Shown here one piece after another: positions 16,302-23,392 of a stretch of 24,840 nt of DNA. Each line of letters begins with the position of its first letter. Position 1 is the first letter of the stretch. Position numbers and translations under genes: made by a program. The stretch is from a virus: the IMG/VR virus record IMGVR_UViG_3300025869_000093, positions 1-24,840 of that record; one strand, written 5' to 3'. The notes beneath the pieces were generated by a model. The model made no database searches. It had not been told where the DNA came from and saw only the letters and a program-made list of their open reading frames with translations.

Positions 16302-16332
16302 AAAAAGGGGAATAGAAATATTCCCCTTTTTT
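16302..16332. terminator. Bidirectional intrinsic terminator, perfect 13-bp stem
   Basis: AAAAAGGGGAATA (16302-16314) pairs perfectly with TATTCCCCTTTTT (16319-16331) around a GAAA tetraloop. A T-run follows on both strands, so it can end the plus-strand gene (stop at 16291) and the minus-strand operon whose last gene stops at 16336, only 4 bases away. The GAAA loop is of the stable GNRA type in the plus-strand RNA. Confidence 0.92.
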
Positions 16333-16335
16333 ATT

Positions 16336-17061
16336 TTACAATATATCCCAACTACCAGTATATTTAGTTTCTATACTTCCGGTAGCTAAGTAATTCTTTT
16401 GTAAATTAACGTGATGTTTTTTCAGAACATTTATTACACGAGTAATATGTTGAGTGTTAGACCCAGTCATTTCTCTAATCAGAATATATAATGCTTTCTT
16501 ATTAAAGTTCTCAATGTTTTTTCTTTGTTCCATAAGATACAATACTGAGTTAGCAACATCAATATCTTGCTTTCTTTTAAACACGGTAGTTAAGTTGTTG
16601 GACCAATAGTCTACGAATAAATCCATATACTCTTTCTGTCCTTCTAAAACATCTTCTCTATTGGTTTCCCATAAAGCATCTCTTTTGTAATCAGTCGCTT
16701 CTTCTCCGTCAGTCTGTTTTAGTTTTTTGTAATTATTGTTGTTGTGTAGAATCAAATAGTTCTTAGCAACAATACTAAAGTAACTAAATGCTTTACCTTT
16801 ACCCTCGGTAAATTTATGCATATTCATATACAAGAAACTAACAACCTCGTGCATAACATCTACACTTGGAACATCAAAGTAATAAAACTTAAATGTATGA
16901 ATTATATTTTCTGCCAACTTCTCAAAAGGTTGTCTAATATGTTCATTATAAATTCGTTCTCTCATATGTGGACGAGTTTCTTTATTATGTCTAATGATTG
17001 CGTCTTCTGTTCCTTGGTGGAAGTAATATCTTGGTGAACCCTTTTTTGCTTTTCTTGGCAT
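16336..17061 (-). CDS. 55: Late-transcription sigma factor, T4 gp55-like
   Basis: 241 residues; T4 gp55 has 185. Residues 46-115 fit the core of region 2 of gp55-type factors: FEKLAENIIHTFKFYYFD, VMHEVVSFLYMNMHKF and KGKAFSYFSIVAKNYLI, the stretch that contacts RNA polymerase and the -10 box. A basic N-terminus (MPRKAKKGSPRYYFHQG) precedes it. The C-terminal 60 residues are helical and may be a helix-turn-helix (LIREMTGSNTQHITRVINVLKK at about 190-215; key parts LIREMTGS and HITRVINVLKK). In T4 gp55 needs the sliding clamp and gp33 to start late transcription at TATAAATA. It is last in a seven-gene operon and shares a TAATG junction with the previous gene; AAGGA lies upstream. The family is likely; promoter specificity in this phage is inferred. 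Confidence 0.8.
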   Translation of the reverse strand: MPRKAKKGSPRYYFHQGTEDAIIRHNKETRPHMRERIYNEHIRQPFEKLAENIIHTFKFYYFDVPSVDVMHEVVSFLYMNMHKFTEGKGKAFSYFSIVAKNYLILHNNNNYKKLKQTDGEEATDYKRDALWETNREDVLEGQKEYMDLFVDYWSNNLTTVFKRKQDIDVANSVLYLMEQRKNIENFNKKALYILIREMTGSNTQHITRVINVLKKHHVNLQKNYLATGSIETKYTGSWDIL

Positions 17062-17312
17062 TATAATTCCTTTTCTGTTATTTCGTTTATTTCATCTACT
17101 GCTTCTTTGATTGCTGTGAACACTACACCGATTTCATCATCAGCTTTAAATGTTCCTTTATTATCCAATTCATCTAAAACTTGTTTAGTGTCTTGTATTC
17201 GTTGTGCATAATCCTCTATCCAAGTTTCTAATCGTTCTGCTTTTCTCGTTAGATTAAATGTAGTCCAACCTAACATCAAAACAATTATACTTAGTAATAT
17301 GTATCCTATCAT
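17061..17312 (-). CDS. Small membrane-anchored coiled-coil protein
   Basis: 83 residues. Residues 3-22 (GYILLSIIVLMLGWTTFNLT) form one membrane helix; the rest is charged and helical (ERLETWIEDYAQRIQDTKQV...), probably a coiled coil on the cytoplasmic side. It is joined to the HD-domain gene by an ATGA overlap and to the sigma-factor gene by TAATG. GGAG lies 12 bases before its ATG. Similar short anchor proteins are common in T4-like phages and are rarely named. Whether it acts with the sigma factor or HD protein is unknown. Confidence 0.65.
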   Translation of the reverse strand: MIGYILLSIIVLMLGWTTFNLTRKAERLETWIEDYAQRIQDTKQVLDELDNKGTFKADDEIGVVFTAIKEAVDEINEITEKEL

Positions 17313-18100
17313 TTCTTTGGTTCTCCAAATAGTTCGTTAAATATATCCTTAGCGTCTGTGGTCTTGGTATTGAACTTTTCCTTAACCTCAGTATCTACTG
17401 CTTGTTTGATTTTGTTTACTGATTGTTCAACCTTAGCAGATTCTTTTTTGTCTTCTCTGTGCCACTCATCATACTCGGTGTGTGTAGCCATCATATCTGC
17501 TTGGTGTATAATGTAAGCGATATTACTTTTTAAACTCCAAGCTGGATTATATCCTTTAAGATATTTTTCGTTAGCGTCCTCATAAAGTCCGTCAGCTAAT
17601 TTCAATCCAAGATATTCCCACTCAGACATTTCTATTCCGTAATGTTGTAGAATAAATAATGACCTATCCGTAACATTCATATATGAAGATATGTTTTCAT
17701 TATGAGTATAGACTTCACCCATATTTTTTACTCTCCAATCATTGTCTTGAATTATATAATAATCATTACCCTCTAAGTCTCCAATCTTTCCTAAGTCGTG
17801 GTGCATAGCAGCAAATATTAATTCTTCATCTGTAAAATTAATCATAGCTCCATTTGACACCCAGACATCTTTAATTTGTTTTGACATATTGATAACGTGT
17901 AATATGTGTTCTACATATCCACCCACCATAGCATTGTGAAATGCTTTTTTAGCACTTGCTGGTGCCACGACCATTCTGTCCTCAAAGTCGTCATACATTT
18001 TGTTGAGTCGTTCTAATCTATCCCCACTAAATGTATTGTTGATAATTGTTCGTAAGTCTGTCCAATTATCTGTAATTTGTTGTTCTGTTAATTGCTTCAT
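17309..18100 (-). CDS. HD-domain phosphohydrolase
   Basis: 263 residues. The metal-binding HD pattern is visible: His55 and His65 (FHNAMVGGYVEHILHV), His101-Asp102 in AAMHHDLGKIGD, His133 (VYTHNENIS), and Asp202 in IIHQADMMATH. HD proteins cleave phosphate esters, for example in nucleotides, (p)ppGpp or RNA 3' ends; the arrangement 'MVGGYVEH...HHDLGKIG' is nearest to the YhaM-like/nucleotidase type seen in marine T4-like phages. The last 50 residues are charged and variable. It overlaps the glycosyltransferase stop by ATGA, and the membrane protein overlaps its own stop in the same way. Possible jobs are nucleotide clean-up or removing host signal nucleotides. The exact substrate cannot be told. 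Confidence 0.85.
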   Translation of the reverse strand: MKQLTEQQITDNWTDLRTIINNTFSGDRLERLNKMYDDFEDRMVVAPASAKKAFHNAMVGGYVEHILHVINMSKQIKDVWVSNGAMINFTDEELIFAAMHHDLGKIGDLEGNDYYIIQDNDWRVKNMGEVYTHNENISSYMNVTDRSLFILQHYGIEMSEWEYLGLKLADGLYEDANEKYLKGYNPAWSLKSNIAYIIHQADMMATHTEYDEWHREDKKESAKVEQSVNKIKQAVDTEVKEKFNTKTTDAKDIFNELFGEPKK

Positions 18101-19425
18101 TTTTCAATAACCTCGTATCTATTTTTTGTTAATCTTATATCTTTTTCATTTCTTAATCTATTTCTATATGGTGTCCATTTTATTCGTAATCCCCAACCAC
18201 CCATATGTTCAATTATTTCTTTTTTTGTAACTGACTTTCTTCTTCTTATAAACTTAACTATTTTATCATAGGATTCAGTTTTAGAAATAGTTTTTAAATC
18301 TTCTATTGTTGACCAATTATCAAACCAGCTCAATACTCTACCACTCCATTTGAAGTTTGGTAATAATGGATTTAAATAATCCTTTGCCTCTTCTCTGACA
18401 TTTGGATTATCTAACATATTTTCTATCGTTGATAAGAAATCTTTTTCTTCATACAATAGTGGATAATCTTTTCCAACCATTTCTGGATAACATAATTTAT
18501 TCGGTAATACATAAGGAACACCTTGACTTAATCCGTCCGTTGTAGATATGGACCAAGCACTATAAGTTTTAAAACACCCAACACCCATATGCATTTTACG
18601 AACGAAGTTTAGATATTCTTCTCTACTGGATAGTTTAACTCTTTCGGCATAAGGTCTGTCAAGAGTTGTTAATGTTGTAAAGACTTTAAAGTCTTGTCTT
18701 GTTTTATATAACTCGTCCATTTGTTCTACGAACCAACTATAACCAGTATAATCATTATCTCTATGATTGAATAAAATTGTTTTAGGTTCATACTCGTGGT
18801 CTGGTGAAACATCATCAATACCAAGATAGTGTGGTTGAATAATCTTTTCTAATTTACCAACTTGTTTATTATTTAAAAGTTCCTTACTTTTTTCAATAGT
18901 AAATTCTTTTAACCATTCTGAATTAACACCACACTCTTCCATTTCTAATACACCCAATAAATTCTGTGATAGCATTGTTGGTGTATAGTTTGAGTTTTCT
19001 TTTACTTCAAACCAATGTGAGTATCCAATGATTGGTAAATCTAAATTCGTAGAGTTCTTAAATAAATTACTTATTGCTAAAGTTTGTTCTGGTAAATGAC
19101 TATATATAATATCATAGTCTTCATTTCTCCAATCAATAACTTTTAAGATTTCATCTGCATTAAAGTGTGTTCTCATTTTGTTCGGATAACTTGGCATACT
19201 GATTATCAATTGTTCTGTATTTTCGAATTGTAAACTCTTGACATGCTTTGATGTTAGTATTGTCCAATGAATATCATCACGAACTTTATTTAGTTCTTTA
19301 ATTACATTTCTCAACACCACTACATAAGAATCCTTTTCCAAATCCTTTTGAAAGGTTTCATTTGGGTATACGAGTATTTTATACTTGTATGCTTTATCTT
19401 GATAGTGTTCAAAGAAGTTATCCAT
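18097..19425 (-). CDS. GT-B-type glycosyltransferase with C-terminal winged-helix-like domain
   Basis: 442 residues. The layout is that of a two-Rossmann GT-B enzyme. The N-terminal half (15-200) has YKILVYPNE and the DYDIIYSHLP strand; the second half begins at KTILFNHRDN (215-224) and contains MGVGCFKTYSAWSISTTDGLSQGVPYVLPN at 280-309 (key parts FKTYSAW, TTDGLSQGVP), where family-4/1-like enzymes hold the nucleotide-sugar. Residues 385-442 (IVKFIRRRKSVTKKEIIEHM, then WTPYRNRLRNEKDIRLTKNRYEVI) look like a winged helix-turn-helix. Glycosyltransferases fused to DNA-binding modules would fit transfer of a sugar to modified DNA bases, as T4 alpha- and beta-glucosyltransferases do. It overlaps the 668-residue gene by 8 bases. 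The GT fold is moderately sure, DNA as substrate is a hypothesis. Confidence 0.75.
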   Translation of the reverse strand: MDNFFEHYQDKAYKYKILVYPNETFQKDLEKDSYVVVLRNVIKELNKVRDDIHWTILTSKHVKSLQFENTEQLIISMPSYPNKMRTHFNADEILKVIDWRNEDYDIIYSHLPEQTLAISNLFKNSTNLDLPIIGYSHWFEVKENSNYTPTMLSQNLLGVLEMEECGVNSEWLKEFTIEKSKELLNNKQVGKLEKIIQPHYLGIDDVSPDHEYEPKTILFNHRDNDYTGYSWFVEQMDELYKTRQDFKVFTTLTTLDRPYAERVKLSSREEYLNFVRKMHMGVGCFKTYSAWSISTTDGLSQGVPYVLPNKLCYPEMVGKDYPLLYEEKDFLSTIENMLDNPNVREEAKDYLNPLLPNFKWSGRVLSWFDNWSTIEDLKTISKTESYDKIVKFIRRRKSVTKKEIIEHMGGWGLRIKWTPYRNRLRNEKDIRLTKNRYEVIEK

Positions 19426-21424
19426 TTTGAATCATCTCACAAAATTTCTTAGTGTTTAGATAAGCATCCATTTCTTCAGAAAGTATATTCGTTGGTTGTT
19501 CTACATCTTCTTGGAAGTGTGTAAAGAATTCTCCGTCAAGATATAAATGATTCTTTTCAACATTATCTGAACCCTTGTAGTTATTATCAAGAGCCGGGCC
19601 CATAAAAGTATTTTCATCTGTGTATAGACCACCATTTGCTTCTGATAAGTAGTGTGATAATTGTAATCCACTATCTTGACCCGTTGACTCTAAATTGATT
19701 TCTACAATTTCCCAACCATTTCGTCTTCGTCTGTCAAACATCTTGAACTTCATTGGCATTCCATACAACTTAGCTAAATCTCTCAATTGACGAGTTTTTA
19801 ATTTTTTAAGTTTATCAACTGACACAATACCTTGCTGTTGAGCTTTTTTAAATCTAATAAAAGATTCAACCTGTGGTTGAAAGAAATTTTCTTCTCTTTT
19901 CTTCCAACTTTGTCCAGATTGTATTTGCTGTTCATACTTGTTAGTTTCTGTTTCTATAAAGTCTATAATATGCTCTATGAATTCTGTCATAATAGCATTA
20001 AATGTATTTTCTCTATCACGAGATAAACCGAGTTCCTCACATATATGAGCGCCATATCTCACATAAAGTAAAGCGGTATCCATACTTGAAGCTTTTACTT
20101 TTAGGAATCCGCTAAATGTTCTGTCGTTATTAAGTTCTTGCCATTCTTTATAATGTGAATCAACCGCATCTGATAACCTTAACCAAAGATTAATACCATT
20201 TGAAGAAATAAGTTCAGCGACTGAAATAAATCTTTTTGACCACTTAGTTAATACCTCCGTGGTAATTCTATCTTTATAAATTGAATCCACATATGTAGAG
20301 TCATTTTCTGGACCACTTAAAAACTTATAAAGTCCAGTTGCAACTTTTTGTTTAAGACTCACTACAAATAACATCAATGGTTCAGTTTGATAACCAGAGA
20401 AATTTTTTGAACCTCTACCACTTAAGAAGTTATGGTGTTCTCCTCGTAAAACATAATTATCCGCACATACTTTGTCAACTTTCAATTGACTATAACCCCA
20501 ACTATCTTTTTTAATCAAAGTATCTGTTAATTCAGTTAAAGAGTGGTTGTGGGGTTCCCAATTATTATCTAACTGATTGATAGCTTTAATTTCTGCTTTA
20601 TGTGTGTCTATTGTTTCTAACCTTATTTCAATGGTTTTTTCAGCTGTCCAAAGGTTGTTGAATATATGACTTGGTAAAATTTCTTCAAGTGTAAATTCAT
20701 CTTTTGTCAATAATAACTTCTGCATAGTAGTATTAGTAAATACTTTTAATGACTTTGATGTATCTTTTCTTTCTTCATCAATTTTTATTAGTCTTTGTCT
20801 AACCTTTTTCCAAAACTTAACATCTTTTGATAGATTGTCATTGACAAACATTTTCATTACGGTCATAAAGTGTCCTCTATCTTTTGCTAATAAACAATCG
20901 TGCATAATAATATCTGATTCACTATTGTTATGTGGATTAGAAATTAACGATACGGGTAAGAAATTAAATCCAGAATCTCCCCATAACGCTCTTATAAGAT
21001 AAGCTACTTTTTTAACCAACATAGATTCTTCGGAAAGAAATGGTTCTCTATTAAATGGTGAGTTAATGATTGCCCACCTTTCAACTTCTGTAAAAGCATT
21101 GGTTAATCCTTGCTCTCGTGTAAGATAATACATATATCCTAATGGCATTCTAACTACCTCTTCAAAAGCTCCTATGTCACCATTATTAACTTTGTTAATT
21201 CTTTCTTTTACATTAAGTTTTGCAACTCCCTTTTCCAATCTATTTTTATACATTAAATAATCTTTTTCTACTTTAATAATAATATTATTTGACTGATTTT
21301 TCTCTGGCACCGGAACAAATTCATTATTAGTAGTCATATATAGTTCCTTACTTTCCGCTGACGAGACTTCTTTAATCTCTTTTTTATCGTTTTTCTTTTT
21401 TATTATTTTTTCTACTTGACTCAT
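19418..21424 (-). CDS. Large orphan protein with SAP/Rho-N-like basic segment
   Basis: 668 residues, not recognised. The N-terminal 60 residues are Lys/Glu-rich and likely disordered. Residues 80-500 are mainly helical; notable parts are RMPLGYMYYLTREQGL (92-107), YLIRALWGDSGFNFLPVSLI (142-161), LLAKDRGHFMTVMKMFVND (178-196) and LRGEHHNFLSGRGSKNFSG (326-344). At 536-570 the segment VDKLKKLKTRQLRDLAKLYG followed by MPMKFKMFDRRRRNG resembles SAP or Rho-N nucleic-acid-binding helices and is strongly basic. The C-terminal 90 residues are acidic. The gene starts in TAATG overlap with the DruA-like gene and runs into the glycosyltransferase, so the three are made together. No catalytic motif known to me is visible; it may be a new enzyme or a large DNA-binding subunit. 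Confidence 0.7.
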   Translation of the reverse strand: MSQVEKIIKKKNDKKEIKEVSSAESKELYMTTNNEFVPVPEKNQSNNIIIKVEKDYLMYKNRLEKGVAKLNVKERINKVNNGDIGAFEEVVRMPLGYMYYLTREQGLTNAFTEVERWAIINSPFNREPFLSEESMLVKKVAYLIRALWGDSGFNFLPVSLISNPHNNSESDIIMHDCLLAKDRGHFMTVMKMFVNDNLSKDVKFWKKVRQRLIKIDEERKDTSKSLKVFTNTTMQKLLLTKDEFTLEEILPSHIFNNLWTAEKTIEIRLETIDTHKAEIKAINQLDNNWEPHNHSLTELTDTLIKKDSWGYSQLKVDKVCADNYVLRGEHHNFLSGRGSKNFSGYQTEPLMLFVVSLKQKVATGLYKFLSGPENDSTYVDSIYKDRITTEVLTKWSKRFISVAELISSNGINLWLRLSDAVDSHYKEWQELNNDRTFSGFLKVKASSMDTALLYVRYGAHICEELGLSRDRENTFNAIMTEFIEHIIDFIETETNKYEQQIQSGQSWKKREENFFQPQVESFIRFKKAQQQGIVSVDKLKKLKTRQLRDLAKLYGMPMKFKMFDRRRRNGWEIVEINLESTGQDSGLQLSHYLSEANGGLYTDENTFMGPALDNNYKGSDNVEKNHLYLDGEFFTHFQEDVEQPTNILSEEMDAYLNTKKFCEMIQNG

Positions 21425-22614
21425 TATCTACCTATATCTCCTAAGTATTTTTCTTTTGCTTCTTCCCACGAGATGTTAATCATTCCGGAATAGAATAATT
21501 TCTCTGGTTTTATTTTGTTTTGTTCTAATAGTTTTTCATATCGTTTGATTGCTTTACGCTTCCACCAACTATCTATATACTCTATGTCTCTGTCAAACAT
21601 ATTTCTGATTTCCAATTGGTCTTCATTGATTTCACTTCTTAGAAATTCTTTTCCATTTTGATATATGTTAGCAAAATAACAACCTCGTTTAAATCCGTGT
21701 TCATACTTTGCTCTCTTGATATCTAACTCTTTATATATCATTTGAATAATCTTTTGTTTAATACCTGTAACGGGTTGTCCGTTTGCTCTTACACCAACTT
21801 TACTATCATATTCTTCTCGTTTATTATCTTTAATCCATTGGTGCCAAGTATCATAAAATGTATCGTCTGGTTTTAAACTAATCTTACCTTTGGTTTCTCC
21901 AAGAGTTTTCCATTGTGGTATTCCATTATACATTGAGTGAATACCATACAAAGCTGTTGTGGATATACCGACTAATGTTTGTCCATATAGTTTCTTCCAA
22001 GTATCACGAACTACATTTGATGTAACCATTTGTGCTACTAACTTACCACCCAACATATTGAAACCTAATGGTTGAACACAACATATCGTAGTTCCGATTG
22101 CAGTATGATTTAACTTACCCTCTTTAAATTTATTTTCTTTTGTCCAACCGATTAGTTCATCTCTAACTCCTAATGAAGTTACATCACTACCTAAACAAAT
22201 CATACCTAATACTTTACCAGATACTTTATCTTTAACATAAAACTTTACATTACGACCTGGATTTGCTGTGAACTCCATTGAGTGAATTAGTCTTCTTGTG
22301 ATAATCCAATCCTCGTTTGCTTTCGCATTACCTTGTTCTACTGGTTCGACGATTGGTTCTATTGAATTGATTTCTTGAATTGTTAATTCTTTATTATAGA
22401 TGTCTGTTGGTTGCCAGATAGTCTTTTCTAATCTGTCAATCGTATCTGCTCTATCCATAAAGAATTGTGGGTCTTTATTGAACTCTTCCCACTTCTTCCA
22501 TAATACTGATTCTTCTACTGACATCTCTTTTAGAAAGTCCATATTGTCTATGAACTTTTGTTTCTCTGCTTCGTAGTTAAACTCAGCTTCACCGAAAAAG
22601 TTTTCAAAACTCAT
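21424..22614 (-). CDS. DUF4338 / DruA-family protein
   Basis: 396 residues. Residues 100-225 follow the DUF4338 pattern of Druantia protein A: NVKFYVKDKVSGKVLGMICL (122-141), then VRDELIGWT (150-158), a 'LNHTAIGTT' strand (168-176), LGGKLVAQMV (188-197), DTWKKLYGQTLVGISTTALYG (204-224). Charged and Trp-rich helices make up the N- and C-terminal parts (QWKTLGETKGKISL; SWWKRKAIKRYEKLL). DruA belongs to a bacterial anti-phage system of unknown mechanism, and its fold has been suggested to be related to acyltransferases only by analogy; I cannot check that. Here it is in a phage operon, first of the large genes, one base downstream of the 50-residue peptide and coupled to the 668-residue gene. 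It may modify DNA or interfere with host defence. Family call is my own pattern match. Confidence 0.6.
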   Translation of the reverse strand: MSFENFFGEAEFNYEAEKQKFIDNMDFLKEMSVEESVLWKKWEEFNKDPQFFMDRADTIDRLEKTIWQPTDIYNKELTIQEINSIEPIVEPVEQGNAKANEDWIITRRLIHSMEFTANPGRNVKFYVKDKVSGKVLGMICLGSDVTSLGVRDELIGWTKENKFKEGKLNHTAIGTTICCVQPLGFNMLGGKLVAQMVTSNVVRDTWKKLYGQTLVGISTTALYGIHSMYNGIPQWKTLGETKGKISLKPDDTFYDTWHQWIKDNKREEYDSKVGVRANGQPVTGIKQKIIQMIYKELDIKRAKYEHGFKRGCYFANIYQNGKEFLRSEINEDQLEIRNMFDRDIEYIDSWWKRKAIKRYEKLLEQNKIKPEKLFYSGMINISWEEAKEKYLGDIGR

Positions 22615-22767
22615 CTATAACCTCGTGATAATATATAGTTGTAAAGATAAAACAACAAATGCTAATATTGTTCTGATGAACTCCATTAGATGATTGTGTC
22701 GGTCAAAAAACCTTTCTATCTTATACCATACTGATTGTTTGTATTTTTTATATTCTTTTTTACTCAT
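22615..22767 (-). CDS. Leader membrane peptide, 50 residues
   Basis: A short frame runs from the ATG at 22767 to a TAG at 22615-22617 directly before the ATG of the DruA-like gene. The first 28 residues are basic (MSKKEYKKYKQSVWYKIERF, then FDRHNHLM) and the last 20 form one membrane helix (RTILAFVVLSLQLYIITRL). AAAAGG lies about 10 bases before the start, just after the sigma-70 promoter. Position as first gene of the operon, good ribosome site and coupling to the next gene support it. It is too short for many gene callers. Function unknown; a positively charged inner-membrane peptide. Confidence 0.7.
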   Translation of the reverse strand: MSKKEYKKYKQSVWYKIERFFDRHNHLMEFIRTILAFVVLSLQLYIITRL

Positions 22768-22793
22768 AATTCTATAACCTTTTTATTTATACT

Positions 22794-22822
22794 AATATAC
22801 AACATTTTTGTTCCGTTGTCAA
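22794..22822 (-). promoter_or_regulatory. Near-consensus sigma-70 promoter of the sigma-factor operon
   Basis: On the minus strand TTGACA (22822-22817) and TATATT (22799-22794) are separated by exactly 17 bases, a full -35 match and a five-of-six -10 match. Transcription should begin near 22787, about 18 bases ahead of the ATG at 22767, just enough for the Shine-Dalgarno site. It would drive seven genes down to the gp55-like factor with the host polymerase, so early in infection. The -35 box begins 11 bases past the stop of the 3D-domain gene. Confidence 0.8.
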
Positions 22823-22832
22823 GAACTTTCTT

Positions 22833-23366
22833 TTAATTTGATATAAATTTTATATCCTCATTTAAATTTGCTTTCTTAATTGTAGCACTTGTAAACTTAT
22901 ATGGTTTAGTTCCTGGTGATTCCAAGATATCAATACGATTCACAAACCTTGCATTCATTGTATCTTTAACTTGATAGACTCCGTCTTTACCATCTGTTCC
23001 ATTTAAAACAATAAAGTCACCATAGTCTAACCAACCACCCCAACGCTTTAATAGATTTCTACTCACCGCAACATACTTGTATTCTGATGCTTTGTGTATT
23101 CTGATTTTAGTTCCGTCTGCTAATATGTTTGGTGTTCTATCGGTTTGTCCTCTGACTGGATGGTACATTGTAACAACAACATCAAGTCCGTCTAATCTAT
23201 AACCATTTTCTAATTCATCAATTCTTAATTGTAACCTAACTCTATCGTCTTCCAACGAATCAATCGTTGCCATATAATATTCACGATACCCTTTGAATAG
23301 TTTATCCCAAACCAATCCATTGAATAATGTAAAAATTGTTACAAATATAATAAAATATTTTTTCAT
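22833..23366 (-). CDS. Membrane-anchored 3D-domain (double-psi barrel) protein
   Basis: 177 residues from the ATG at 23366. A GTG at 23375 is in frame, but AGGAG ends there and has proper 8-base spacing to the ATG, so the ATG is the better start. Residues 3-20 (KYFIIFVTIFTLFNGLVW) are a membrane anchor or signal, followed by a charged coiled coil to about 54. From 59 on there is a 3D domain: VVVTMYHPVRGQTDRTPN, ILADGTKIRIH, WLDYGDFIVLNG, then VKDTMNARFVNRIDIL, with the Asp residues typical of the family. 3D/MltA-like barrels occur in peptidoglycan-acting proteins, so a role in lysis or the cell envelope is possible. It follows the RimK-like gene by 26 bases. Domain call quite sure, role inferred. 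Confidence 0.82.
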   Translation of the reverse strand: MKKYFIIFVTIFTLFNGLVWDKLFKGYREYYMATIDSLEDDRVRLQLRIDELENGYRLDGLDVVVTMYHPVRGQTDRTPNILADGTKIRIHKASEYKYVAVSRNLLKRWGGWLDYGDFIVLNGTDGKDGVYQVKDTMNARFVNRIDILESPGTKPYKFTSATIKKANLNEDIKFISN

Positions 23367-23392
23367 AGTTTCCACTCCTTTTATAGTAATAA

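Noticed and set aside
22784-22791. TATAAATA on the minus strand as a late promoter for the sigma operon
   Set aside because: Its start point would leave only about 10 bases before the ATG, too few for the ribosome site; it is better explained as sequence just downstream of the sigma-70 -10 box. A dual use is not excluded.
22615-22832. A non-coding control region between the DruA-like and 3D genes
   Set aside because: Most of it is filled by the 50-residue gene; only about 65 bases with the promoter remain.
23367-23375. Start of the 3D-domain gene at a GTG 9 bases upstream of the ATG
   Set aside because: The GTG overlaps AGGAG, which is ideally placed for the ATG at 23366 instead.
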